Assembly (NCBI GenBank): GCA_035303885.1
Contig: DATGRE010000039.1
Coordinates: forward strand, 1-31,115
Source: Zeimonas sp035303885
GTDB lineage: Bacteria; Pseudomonadota; Gammaproteobacteria; Burkholderiales; Burkholderiaceae_E
DNA length: 31,115 nucleotides
Reading direction: 5' to 3'
Shown: positions 1-8,400 of the stretch, one piece after another
How positions within the stretch are numbered: position 1 is the first letter of the stretch
How the letters are laid out: each line of letters opens with the position of its first letter
Program-made: the position numbers and the translations under genes
Notes under the pieces: generated by a model
Told to the model about the DNA's origin: nothing
Seen by the model: the letters and a program-made list of their open reading frames with translations, nothing else
Database searches by the model: none

Positions 1-1092
1 GCAACCGTGAACAATCCGAGCGCCTTCGGCGTAGCCGATCCGCTGCCGCGTGGCAACAAGCTCGAGCTCTTCATCGGCACCTTCGTCGGCGCCATCACCT
101 TCTCCGGCTCGGTGATCGCCTTCGGCAAGCTCTCGGGCAAGTACAAGTTCCGGCTCTTCCAGGGCGCGCCGGTCGTCTTCCGCGGCCAGCACCTGCTGAA
201 CCTCGTGCTCGCGCTCGCGATGATCGGCTTCGGGCTGTGGTTCGTCGCGACGCAGCAGTGGGCGCCGTTCTGGATCATGACGATCCTCGCGTTCGTGCTC
301 GGCGTGCTGATCATCATCCCGATCGGTGGCGCCGACATGCCGGTCGTCGTGTCGATGCTCAACAGCTACTCGGGCTGGGCGGCCGCCGGCATCGGCTTCT
401 CGCTGCAGAACAGCATGCTGATCATCGCCGGCTCGCTGGTCGGGTCTTCGGGCGCGATCCTGTCGTACATCATGTGCCGGGCGATGAACCGGTCGTTCTT
501 CAACGTGATCCTCGGCGGCTTCGGCGGCGAGACGAGCGCCGCCGGTGCGGCGGGCACCGGCGAGCAGCGTCCGGTGAAGTCGGGTTCGCCCGACGACGCG
601 GCGTTCCTGCTGAGCAACGCCGACAGCGTGATCATCGTTCCCGGCTACGGCCTGGCGGTGGCGCGCGCGCAGCATCCGCTGAAGGAGCTGGCCGACAAGC
701 TGATCGAGCGCGGCGTCCAGGTCCGGTACGCGATCCACCCGGTGGCCGGCCGCATGCCCGGCCACATGAACGTGCTGCTGGCCGAAGCCGAGGTACCGTA
801 CGACCAGGTGTTTGAGATGGACGACATCAACCCGGAGTTCGGCGACACCGACGTCGTGCTCGTGCTCGGGGCGAACGACGTCGTGAACCCCGCGGCCAAG
901 GATCCGAAGTCACCGATCGCCGGCATGCCGATCCTCGAGGCCTACAAGGCGCGGCAGGTCCTCGTGAACAAGCGCTCGATGGCCTCGGGCTACGCCGGAC
1001 TCGACAACGAGCTGTTCTACATGGACAAGACGATGATGGTGTTCGGCGACGCGAAGAAAGTCGTCGAGGACATCGTCAAGGCGATCGAGTAG
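1..1092 (+). CDS. pntB: NAD(P) transhydrogenase subunit beta, 3' part (5' end outside window)
   Basis: Membrane-bound proton-translocating transhydrogenase, beta subunit, which moves hydride between NADH and NADP+ using the proton gradient. The reading frame is open from base 1, so the gene enters from the left; the GTG at position 7 is internal. About 363 residues are visible, against roughly 460-480 in the family, so around 100 N-terminal residues are missing. The first half holds glycine-rich hydrophobic membrane helices. After a low-complexity Gly/Ala linker comes the cytoplasmic NADP(H)-binding domain III, recognisable by VPGYGLAVARAQHP, GRMPGHMNVLLAEA, LGANDVVNPAA and the C-terminal KRSMASGYAGLDN stretch. 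The C-terminus is complete (TAG). pntA is expected upstream, outside the window. The family assignment is certain. Confidence 0.96.
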   Translation, partial: ATVNNPSAFGVADPLPRGNKLELFIGTFVGAITFSGSVIAFGKLSGKYKFRLFQGAPVVFRGQHLLNLVLALAMIGFGLWFVATQQWAPFWIMTILAFVLGVLIIIPIGGADMPVVVSMLNSYSGWAAAGIGFSLQNSMLIIAGSLVGSSGAILSYIMCRAMNRSFFNVILGGFGGETSAAGAAGTGEQRPVKSGSPDDAAFLLSNADSVIIVPGYGLAVARAQHPLKELADKLIERGVQVRYAIHPVAGRMPGHMNVLLAEAEVPYDQVFEMDDINPEFGDTDVVLVLGANDVVNPAAKDPKSPIAGMPILEAYKARQVLVNKRSMASGYAGLDNELFYMDKTMMVFGDAKKVVEDIVKAIE

Positions 1093-1096
1093 CGCG

Positions 1097-1471
1097 ATGC
1101 ACGATCCGGCCCGGCGCGACGTCGTCCTGGAACGGATCGAGCCGCGCGATCCGCGCGAGGACTCCCTGCGCGGCTACGCGATGTTCGGCTACGCGATGCA
1201 CCTGCTCGGGCTGTTCACGGTGATCGGCTTCATCGTCGGTCTGATCGTCGCGTACATCAAGCGCGACGACGCCCGCGGCACGATCTACGAGTCGCATTTC
1301 CGCTGGCAGACACGGTCGTTCTGGTGGTTCGTGCTCTGGTTCGTCGTGCTGCTCGTGCCCACGCTGCTGACGATCGGCTTCGTCCCCTTCTTCGTGCTCG
1401 CGCAGCTGTGGTTCGCCTACCGGATGATCAAGGGCTGGCTGCGGGTGGTGGACCGGCGGGTAGTCGAGTAA
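1097..1471 (+). CDS. Small membrane protein, DUF4870-like
   Basis: This 124-residue protein starts with ATG four bases after the pntB stop, so it is probably co-transcribed. A charged N-terminus of about 30 residues is followed by a hydrophobic pair of segments (about residues 33-55), a charged loop containing YIKRDDARGTIYESHFRWQ, and two more membrane segments (about 74-112). The loop pattern, with a short charged turn and a following SHFRWQ before the next helix, resembles DUF4870-type membrane proteins. The role is unknown. The domain name is from memory of the pattern and not from a search; the reality of the gene is well supported by tight spacing and clean codon use. Confidence 0.8.
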   Translation: MHDPARRDVVLERIEPRDPREDSLRGYAMFGYAMHLLGLFTVIGFIVGLIVAYIKRDDARGTIYESHFRWQTRSFWWFVLWFVVLLVPTLLTIGFVPFFVLAQLWFAYRMIKGWLRVVDRRVVE

Positions 1472-1513
1472 AGCGAAAGGAGAACGGGCACCACGCCTGC
1501 TCGGCCCGCCGAC

Positions 1514-2215
1514 ATGATCCCCGACCGCCGCCGATTGCTGCTCGCCGCGGGCGCAGCCGCGCTGCTGCCCGGCTGCGCGACGCAGCGCTTCGAGCCGGCA
1601 CCGGCCGGCGTGTCCGAGGCGCAACCGCCGCAGATCGGACAGACCTGGCGCTACGCCGAGATCGACCTGTATCGGGGAGCGCAGCGCGCCGAGCTCGTCG
1701 CGCACTGCGTCGAATCGGGCCCGCAAGGCATCCGCATCGCGCTGGCCGACGACCGCGGCGGCGCACGCGACGACGAGCTCTGGGCCGATGCCTCGCGCAT
1801 CGTCCGCGAGCCCGCATACGACCTGACGCAAATCTTCGAGCGGCCGCTGCCGGTCCTGCCGATTCCGCTCGCGGCCGGAAGCGCCTCGCGCACGCACACC
1901 CGCTACCACACGGAAGCGAGCCCCGACTTCCCGCTGTGGTGGGGCGATTGGCTGCGAGCGCCCGGCTGGCAGCGGATACGCGTTCGCGCCGGCGAGTTCC
2001 TCGCGCTGCGCATCGAGCGCACGATCCGCTTCCGCCACACCGACATCTGGCGCGACGACTGCCGCCGCTGGGACACCGCCTGGTACGTGCCCGAGTTGCG
2101 CCGCTGGGCGTTGCGCGAATGGACCGGGCAGTGGCTGATGCCCGACGGTCCGAATCGCACCGTCGTCTACGAGGACCGCGTGCGCTGGGAGCTGCTCGAC
2201 GCCCGCTCCGCGTAG
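1514..2215 (+). CDS. Predicted lipoprotein of unknown function
   Basis: This 233-residue protein begins MIPDRRRLLLAAGAAALLPG followed by Cys21. That is a basic n-region with an Arg-Arg pair, a hydrophobic core and a lipobox-like LPGC, so it is probably exported and lipid-anchored; Pro at -2 is slightly unusual. The mature part is rich in Trp, Arg and acidic residues (for example QTWRYAEIDLYRG and the DFPLWWGDWLRAPGWQRIRV segment near residues 137-156) and looks like a compact beta-rich domain. I do not recognise a named family. It lies 42 bases after the small membrane protein on the same strand and is followed by a 207-base gap in which I see no further gene. A function cannot be assigned. 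Confidence 0.75.
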   Translation: MIPDRRRLLLAAGAAALLPGCATQRFEPAPAGVSEAQPPQIGQTWRYAEIDLYRGAQRAELVAHCVESGPQGIRIALADDRGGARDDELWADASRIVREPAYDLTQIFERPLPVLPIPLAAGSASRTHTRYHTEASPDFPLWWGDWLRAPGWQRIRVRAGEFLALRIERTIRFRHTDIWRDDCRRWDTAWYVPELRRWALREWTGQWLMPDGPNRTVVYEDRVRWELLDARSA

Positions 2216-2422
2216 TACGTGCTGAGCTCCGGCACGTGAAATAAGTCACCGCTCGGGCCGCGGCTTCGGCGCCCTGCCCGTGCGTCCCCGCCCGCCGGCG
2301 GCCGTCAGGTCCCCGCCAGGCGCCTTCCGTCTGCATCCGCTCGGCGCCGGTCGATCCGGCTCGACAAACTGCGCATCGAGACGAAAAGGCCGGCCGAGCT
2401 GCGTGGCCGACGGGAGACGCAC

Positions 2423-2812
2423 GTGAAAGCGCACGGATTCACGCTGATCGAACTGATGATCGCCGTGGCGATCGTGGCCATCCTGGCATCGGTGGCGCTG
2501 CCCTCGTATCGGGATTACGTCCGCCGCGGGAACATCCCCGAGGCCACCGCCGGGCTGGGCCAGGCCCGCATCACGATGGAGCAGTGGTTCCAGGACAACC
2601 GGACCTACGTGGGCGCGCCGTGCCCCGGGAACGGTCGGAACTTCAATTTCGCCTGCAACACGGCGGCCACCACCTTCTCCGTGACGGCGACCGGCACCGG
2701 CAGCATGGCCGGCTTCAGCTACACGATCGACCAGAACAACGCGCGCACGTCGAGCACGCCCTGGGGCAACGGCGCGACCTGCTGGATCGCGCGCAGCGGA
2801 GATTCGTGCTGA
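2423..2812 (+). CDS. pilE: Type IV pilin, PilE-like
   Basis: A 129-residue pseudopilin or minor pilin that is processed by the prepilin peptidase PilD and assembled in the type IV pilus. The start is GTG, with GGGAG about seven bases upstream. The short basic leader VKAHG precedes FTLIELMIAVAIVAILASVA, the classic class III signal with cleavage after Gly and Glu at mature position 5. Cysteine pairs occur in the middle (CPGNGRNFNFAC) and at the C-terminus (CWIARSGDSC), matching the disulfide-bounded D-region of pilins. Its stop overlaps the start of the next gene (TGATG). PilE usually lies at the distal end of this cluster after pilY1, but here it leads the operon. The symbol is by similarity to PilE-type minor pilins; it need not be the major pilin. 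Confidence 0.85.
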   Translation: MKAHGFTLIELMIAVAIVAILASVALPSYRDYVRRGNIPEATAGLGQARITMEQWFQDNRTYVGAPCPGNGRNFNFACNTAATTFSVTATGTGSMAGFSYTIDQNNARTSSTPWGNGATCWIARSGDSC

Positions 2813-3348
2813 TGCTCGCGCACCGACAGCGCGGCGTATCGATCATCGAGGCGATGATCGTGCTGACGGTCCTCGTCATCCTGCTCGTGGGTGCGGTGCC
2901 GACCGGGCGGGAATGGCTGGCCAACAGCCGGATCCGCGCAGCCTCGGAAAGCATGCTCGCCGGCCTTCAGCTGGCGCGTGCCGAAGCGCTGAAGCGCAAC
3001 ACGGCGGTCGAGTTCGTCCTCGATGCCGTGCCGGCGGCGAGTTGGGTCGTGCGCGTCGCCGCGACCGGCGAGGAGCTGCAGCGCAGGGCCGCCGGCGAAG
3101 GCACCTCCGACGTGACGCTGGCCGTGACGCCGGGTGGGGCGACCCGGATCAGCTTCGACGGCCTCGGTCGGCGCACGGCGAACGTCGATGCGAGCGCACC
3201 GATCGACCGCGTCGATCTCGACCTGCCCGCGACCGTGCTGCCGCCCGAAAAAACGCGCGACCTGCGCCTCCAGGTCAGCCTCGGAGGGCAGGTCGTGCTG
3301 TGCGATCCGAACGTGACCGCCGCGAGCGACGTGAGGCGATGCCCGTGA
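2812..3348 (+). CDS. fimT: Type IV pilus minor pilin, FimT/GspH family
   Basis: This 178-residue protein starts at the ATG that overlaps the preceding stop. The leader MLAHRQRG is followed by VSIIEAMIVLTVLVILLVGA, giving prepilin cleavage after Gly8 and Glu at +5. The rest fits the GspH/FimT domain: an alpha-helical spine including SRIRAASESMLAGLQLARAE and RNTAVEFVLD, then a beta domain with SFDGLGRR and a C-terminal conserved LRLQVSLGGQVVLCDP. FimT-type minor pilins help prime pilus assembly, and some bind DNA during transformation. The gene overlaps the next one by 10 bases, as expected for translational coupling in this operon. FimU and FimT are hard to separate by eye. Confidence 0.85.
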   Translation: MLAHRQRGVSIIEAMIVLTVLVILLVGAVPTGREWLANSRIRAASESMLAGLQLARAEALKRNTAVEFVLDAVPAASWVVRVAATGEELQRRAAGEGTSDVTLAVTPGGATRISFDGLGRRTANVDASAPIDRVDLDLPATVLPPEKTRDLRLQVSLGGQVVLCDPNVTAASDVRRCP

Positions 3349-3710
3349 GCAAACCCGCGCGACTGCAGGGGGGCGCCGCCCTGCTCGAAGCCCTGGTGGC
3401 CGTGCTGATCTTCTCGATCGGCATTCTCGGCGTCGTCGCGCTGCAGGCGTTCTCCGTGCGCACGGTCACCGACGCGAAATACCGGGCCGACGCCAGCTTC
3501 CTGGCCAACGAGGCGCTCGGGCGGCTGTGGGGCGATCCGACCGATCTATCTGTGCACGCCGAAGCCGATGTCGACGTCGCCGAGCTGCCGAACGGCAAGC
3601 GCACGGTCGCGATCAACGGCGACCGGGCGACGGTGACGATCCGCTGGCAGCTGCCGGGCGAGGCCGAACACCAGTTCGTCGCCGAAGCGCACGTCACCGT
3701 CGACAACTGA
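3339..3710 (+). CDS. pilV: Type IV pilus minor pilin PilV
   Basis: A 123-residue prepilin-like protein, the PilV (type IV pilus modification protein) position in the cluster. The leader MPVSKPARLQGG precedes AALLEALVAVLIFSIGILGV, with cleavage after Gly and Glu at +5. The motif LLEALVAVLIFSIGILG is typical of PilV. The following helix (LQAFSVRTVTDAKYRADASF) is the exposed part of the pilin spine, and the C-terminal half is a short beta domain. PilV forms part of the minor-pilin priming complex under PilY1 at the pilus tip. The ATG lies inside the end of fimT (10-base overlap). A short gap of 12 bases separates it from pilW. Confidence 0.88.
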   Translation: MPVSKPARLQGGAALLEALVAVLIFSIGILGVVALQAFSVRTVTDAKYRADASFLANEALGRLWGDPTDLSVHAEADVDVAELPNGKRTVAINGDRATVTIRWQLPGEAEHQFVAEAHVTVDN

Positions 3711-3722
3711 GACCGGGCCGGC

Positions 3723-4811
3723 ATGAACCGAATCGCACAGAAAGGCGTGACGCTGGTCGAGCTGATGGTCGCACTGGTGATCGGCTCGATCGCGGCGCTC
3801 GTCATCCAGCAGGTCATGGCCGTGTTCGAAGGCCAGAAGCGGACCAGCAGCGGCGGATCGGATGCGCAGGTCAACGGAGCGGTCGCGCTCTTCTCGCTCG
3901 AGCGCGAGATCCGGCAGGCGGGCTACGGGCTGTTCAGCGGCACCGGCACGCTGTGCCCGCTCGGCATCAACATCTACTACAACGGCACCGTATCGAACGG
4001 CGGCGCCCTGCGGCCGCTCGTCATCCACGACGGCGGCACCGGCCCGGACGCGATCGAGTTCCTGCGCTCCAATGCCGCGTTCGGCGCGATCCCGACGTCG
4101 ATCATCAAGAACATGCCGAACTCGTCCGCGATCATCACCGCGGACAGCCCCGGCGGCCTGGCGCAAGGCCAGCTGTTCCTCGTGGCCGGCAAGGGCGGCA
4201 GCAAGGTCTGCACGCTGATGCAGATGTCGCAGGACCCGCAGCAGACCGGCAACGGCTGGGACCTGCAGCACAACTCGGGCCAGTTCCCCTACAACCCGTC
4301 GAATCCGAACACGGCCTTCGCGGTCGCGCCGGCCTACCAGATCGGCGACATCGTCGTCGACATGGGCAGCTTCGTGCACGGGCGCTATCAGGTGCTTTGC
4401 GATCGCCTGACGCAGGTCGACCCGACGGTGACGCCGGCACCCTACACCTGCGCGAACACCGAGCCGCTCGTCGACCAGATCGTCGACCTGCAGGCGCAAT
4501 ACGGCATCGCCCCGGTCGGCAGCACGCAGATCACGCAGTGGTGCAACGCGACGGCGACGTCGGCCTGCGGCAACTGGAGCAACCCCGGGACGGACGAAGT
4601 GGCGCGGATCCGCGCGGTGCGCCTCGCCGTCGTCGCGCGCAGCGTCCAGTACGAGAAGGAGGCGGTCAGTCCGGCGAACCTCGTGCTGTGGGAAGCGGGC
4701 GATCCGGGCGATCCGCCGCCGAGCCGGGCGCTCAGCGATGAAGAACGCCGGTACCGGTACAAGGTCTTCACGACCATCGTGCCGATCCGCAACGTGATCT
4801 GGGGCAACTGA
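3723..4811 (+). CDS. pilW: Type IV pilus minor pilin PilW
   Basis: A 362-residue large minor pilin. The leader MNRIAQKG precedes VTLVELMVALVIGSIAALVI, giving prepilin peptidase cleavage after Gly8 and Glu at mature position 5. The region SLEREIRQAGYGLF, about 60 residues in, is characteristic of PilW/GspJ-like subunits. The C-terminal globular domain is large and contains several cysteines (for example around VCTLMQ, VLCDRL, PYTCAN, QWCNATATSACG) that may form disulfides. The stop overlaps the pilX start (TGATG). PilW belongs with FimU, PilV and PilX in the tip complex that carries PilY1. Confidence 0.9.
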   Translation: MNRIAQKGVTLVELMVALVIGSIAALVIQQVMAVFEGQKRTSSGGSDAQVNGAVALFSLEREIRQAGYGLFSGTGTLCPLGINIYYNGTVSNGGALRPLVIHDGGTGPDAIEFLRSNAAFGAIPTSIIKNMPNSSAIITADSPGGLAQGQLFLVAGKGGSKVCTLMQMSQDPQQTGNGWDLQHNSGQFPYNPSNPNTAFAVAPAYQIGDIVVDMGSFVHGRYQVLCDRLTQVDPTVTPAPYTCANTEPLVDQIVDLQAQYGIAPVGSTQITQWCNATATSACGNWSNPGTDEVARIRAVRLAVVARSVQYEKEAVSPANLVLWEAGDPGDPPPSRALSDEERRYRYKVFTTIVPIRNVIWGN

Positions 4812-5452
4812 TGGAACGGGTCGCAACCGATCCCTCGACGTGGCGGCAGCGCGGCGTCGTCCTGCTGATCGCGCTGATCGGGCTGGTCGCGATCTCGCTG
4901 GCCGGCATCGCGCTGATGCGTTCGGTCGACGCCGGCCTGATGGTGACCGGCAACCTCGCGTTCAAGCAGACCGCGGTGCATGCCGGCGACGCCGGCACCG
5001 AGGCGGCCATCGAGTGGCTGGAGGCGAACGTCGCCGACCTCGACAGCGACGTGCCGGCGGCGGGCTACTACGCGACGTGGCGCGCCGCGTGCGACCTGAC
5101 GGGCGCAGGCAGCGCCGACCCCGACGACGACACGGCATGGAACGTCGGCGACCCCGCGCAACCCGGATGCGGGATGGTGGCGGCCGCGGTGGGCGCCGAC
5201 CGGCTGCCGGACGGCTACTCGGCGGCCTACGTGATCAATCGCATGTGCAACAGCGAAGGCCTGCCGAACGAGCCCGGCGTCTTCTGCTCCGCCTACCAGA
5301 CGACCTCGGGCGCCTCGGGCAGCACCAAGGGCGGCGCCTCGTACGGACAAATGCCCCTCAGCGGCGCCACGCAGCAGTACTACCGGGTCACGACGCGCGT
5401 CGTCGGACCGCGCAACACCGAAAGCATCGTGCAGGCAATCGTCGGGTTCTGA
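4811..5452 (+). CDS. pilX: Type IV pilus assembly protein PilX
   Basis: This 213-residue protein has an N-terminal PilX-type segment: a leader of about 15 residues ending RQRG, then VVLLIALIGLVAISLAGIAL, followed by MRSVDAGLMVTGNLAFKQ and a helix with AGDAGTEAAIEWLE. These are hallmarks of the PilX N-terminal domain. Unlike the other pilins here, the mature N-terminus lacks Glu at +5 (Ile occupies that place), consistent with a GspK-like position at the extreme tip. The C-terminal region (YYRVTTRVVGPRNTESIVQAIVGF) is the conserved closing strand of the family. It is translationally coupled to pilW and sits 15 bases upstream of pilY1. Confidence 0.88.
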   Translation: MERVATDPSTWRQRGVVLLIALIGLVAISLAGIALMRSVDAGLMVTGNLAFKQTAVHAGDAGTEAAIEWLEANVADLDSDVPAAGYYATWRAACDLTGAGSADPDDDTAWNVGDPAQPGCGMVAAAVGADRLPDGYSAAYVINRMCNSEGLPNEPGVFCSAYQTTSGASGSTKGGASYGQMPLSGATQQYYRVTTRVVGPRNTESIVQAIVGF

Positions 5453-5467
5453 TTCGAGGAGCAGGAC

Positions 5468-8400
5468 GTGGTCAGGGAATCTCTTCGTTTTCTTGCGCTC
5501 TCGCTTGCGCTCGCGCCGATGGCCTGGGGCGCCACCGTCGATCTCGCCGACAAGCCGCTCGCCTCGGGCACCAGCGGCGAGGTGAAGCCGAACGTGATGA
5601 TCATCCTCGACGACTCGGGCAGCATGAGCTTCACCTACATGCCCGACGAAGCGGTGAAGTTCCACGGCAAGTACGGCTATGTGAGCAGCCACTGCAACGC
5701 GATCTACTACGACCCGGACACGGTCTACAAGCCGCCGGTCCACGCCGACGGCACGCCGTATCCGGAGGCGGAGTTCAGCGCGGCGAAGGACAACGGATTC
5801 GACTCGAGCTCGAGCTCGCGCGACCTGAACGACGAGTTCATGGCCAATCGCTTCAGCCCGGAGAGCGCGAACAAGACCTACAACGACAATAGCCGCAAGC
5901 CCTACACGCACAGCCCGCTGGGGCCGTCGGGCGCGTACTACTACGTCTACACCGGCACGCAAACGACGAAGAACTACCTGAACACGAAGTCCAAGTTCTA
6001 CGAGGAGTGCAACAGCGCGTTCGGCTCCGCGACAGGCAGCGCCGTCTTCACCAAGCGGCGGCTCGCCTCGACGATGACGACGACCATCACGGTCAGCGGC
6101 GGGAGCAATACCTCGGTGAGCAGCATCCGGGTGAACGGCGTCGAGCTGCTCACCGGTGCGACGCAGTCGAGCAGCGACAGCAACACGGTCGCCAGCCGGA
6201 TCGCGGCGAAGATCGGTCTGAACGGCTACAGCGCCACGGCCTCTGACAACACCGTCACGATCACGGGTCCGGCCTCGGCGGCGAACCACACGCCAGTCAT
6301 CAAGCAAACGGGAAGCAAGACGTTCACCGTCGACGTCTTCCCCGACACCGATCCGGCCAAGCTGCGCAATTTCGCCAACTGGTACAGCTATTACCGGGCG
6401 CGCCTGCTCGCCGCCAAGACCGCGGTCGGCCATGCGCTGGCGGGCCTGTCCGAGCCGTCGAACTACCGCATCGGATACACGACCCACAGCTACACGGGGA
6501 CGGACAGCAGCAAGTCGTCGTTCCAGCGAATCGACGACTTCTGCGACGCGGGCGCGGGCTGCGACCAGCGCCGGACGATCTATGACAAGCTCTACGGCGC
6601 AGGCGCCAGCGGCGGCACGCCGCTGCGTGCCGCGCTGTCCAAGGTCGGGCGCATCTATGCGGGCAAGGGCCAGGACGATCCGGTCCAGTACTCGTGCCAG
6701 CAGAACTTCGCGATCCTCACGACCGACGGGTTCTGGAACGGCGATGCCGGATACAAGCTGGACGGCAAGAGCTCGATCGGCAACCAGGACGGGTCGCTGC
6801 CCCGGCCGATGTGGGATGGCACGGCGGGGGGCAAAGGCGGCTCGTCCAATTCGCTCGCGGACGTCGCCGCGTACTACTACGAGACCGATCTGCGCACCCA
6901 GGCGCTGGGCAACTGCACAGGCGCGACGGTCAACGGGAAGACCTACGACGTCTGCGAGAACAACGTCCCCGGCGCGGGAATCGACACCGCGACGCACCAG
7001 CACATGACGACGTTCACGCTCGGCCTGGGCATCGACGGCACGCTCAAGTACTGCGAGAACTACGACTCGGGCAGCTGCGCGGACTTCGAGGCGATCCGGC
7101 AGGGGACGAAGACCTGGCCGGCACCGAAGGCCGATGACCTGACCACGGTCGACGACCTCTGGCATGCGGCCGTCAACGGGCGCGGCAGGTACTTCAGCGC
7201 CCAATCGCCCGACTCGCTCGCGAAGGGCCTGCAGAAGGCGCTCGGCGGCGTCTCCGCGCGCACGGCCTCGGCCGCCGCGGCGGCCACGTCGAACCTCGAG
7301 CCGGTGGCCGGCGACAACTACGCCTACGTGGCGATGTACACGACGGTGGACTGGGACGGCGAGATCGCCGCACGCGAGCTCGATCTCGGCACCGGCACGG
7401 TGTCCGAAACGGGGATCTGGTCGGCACGCGCGAAGGTCGACGGCAAGGTGTCCGCCGCGACCGACAGCCGCAAGATCCTCTTCAACGCCGGCGGCACGCT
7501 GAAGGATTTCACTGCGGGCAACCTGGCGTCCCAGATCGCGGACAAGTACTTCGAGCCCGGACCCGACAACCCGAAGGGCGCGCTCTCGCACTACGCGGAC
7601 CTGACCGCCGACGAGCAGGCGCAGGCGACGTCCGCATCGATCATCGGCTTCATCCGCGGCCAGACGCAGCACGAGGACGAAGGCGGCAACACCTGGCGGC
7701 TCTACCGCGACCGCAAGCACGCGCTCGGCGACATCGTCAACGCCGCACCCGTCTACGTGCGCAAGCCCCCGTTCACCTATTCGGACGACAACTACGCGAA
7801 GTTCGCCGAGAACAATCAGGGACGCAAGCCGGTCGTCTACGCCGGCGCCAACGACGGGATGCTGCACGCGTTCGACGGCGACACCGGCGACGAGCTCTGG
7901 GCCTTCATCCCGAGCGCGGTGATCCCGGACCTGTACAAGCTGGCCGACAGGAGCTACTCGAGCAACCACCGGTTCCTCGTCGACGGGCCGCTGACCGCCA
8001 GCGACGTCTGCCTCAACCCGTCGAACGCCTGCAACGCGAATCAGTGGAGGACCATCCTGGTCGGCGGACTGGGCAAGGGCGGGCGCGCCTATTACGCGCT
8101 CGACGTGACCGACCCGTCGAGCCCGAAGCTGCTGTGGGAGTTCACCGACCCCAACCTCGGCTACAGCTACGGCAACGCGGTGATCACCAAGCGTGCCGGC
8201 CAGTGGGTGGTCATCGTGGCCTCCGGCTACAACAACGTCTCGCCCGGCGACGGCAAGGCACGCCTGTTCGTCCTGAAGGCATCGGACGGCACGAAGCTCG
8301 CCGAGATCGTCACCGACGATTCGCTCACCGACCCCTCCCGCAGCGGGATCGCCAGGATCAACAACTGGGTCGACGAGACGATGTTCGACAACTCGACCCA

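Noticed and set aside
7..1092. Reading pntB as a complete gene from the GTG at 7
   Set aside because: The frame is open to base 1 and the family has about 100 more N-terminal residues, so this is an internal codon of a gene cut by the window.
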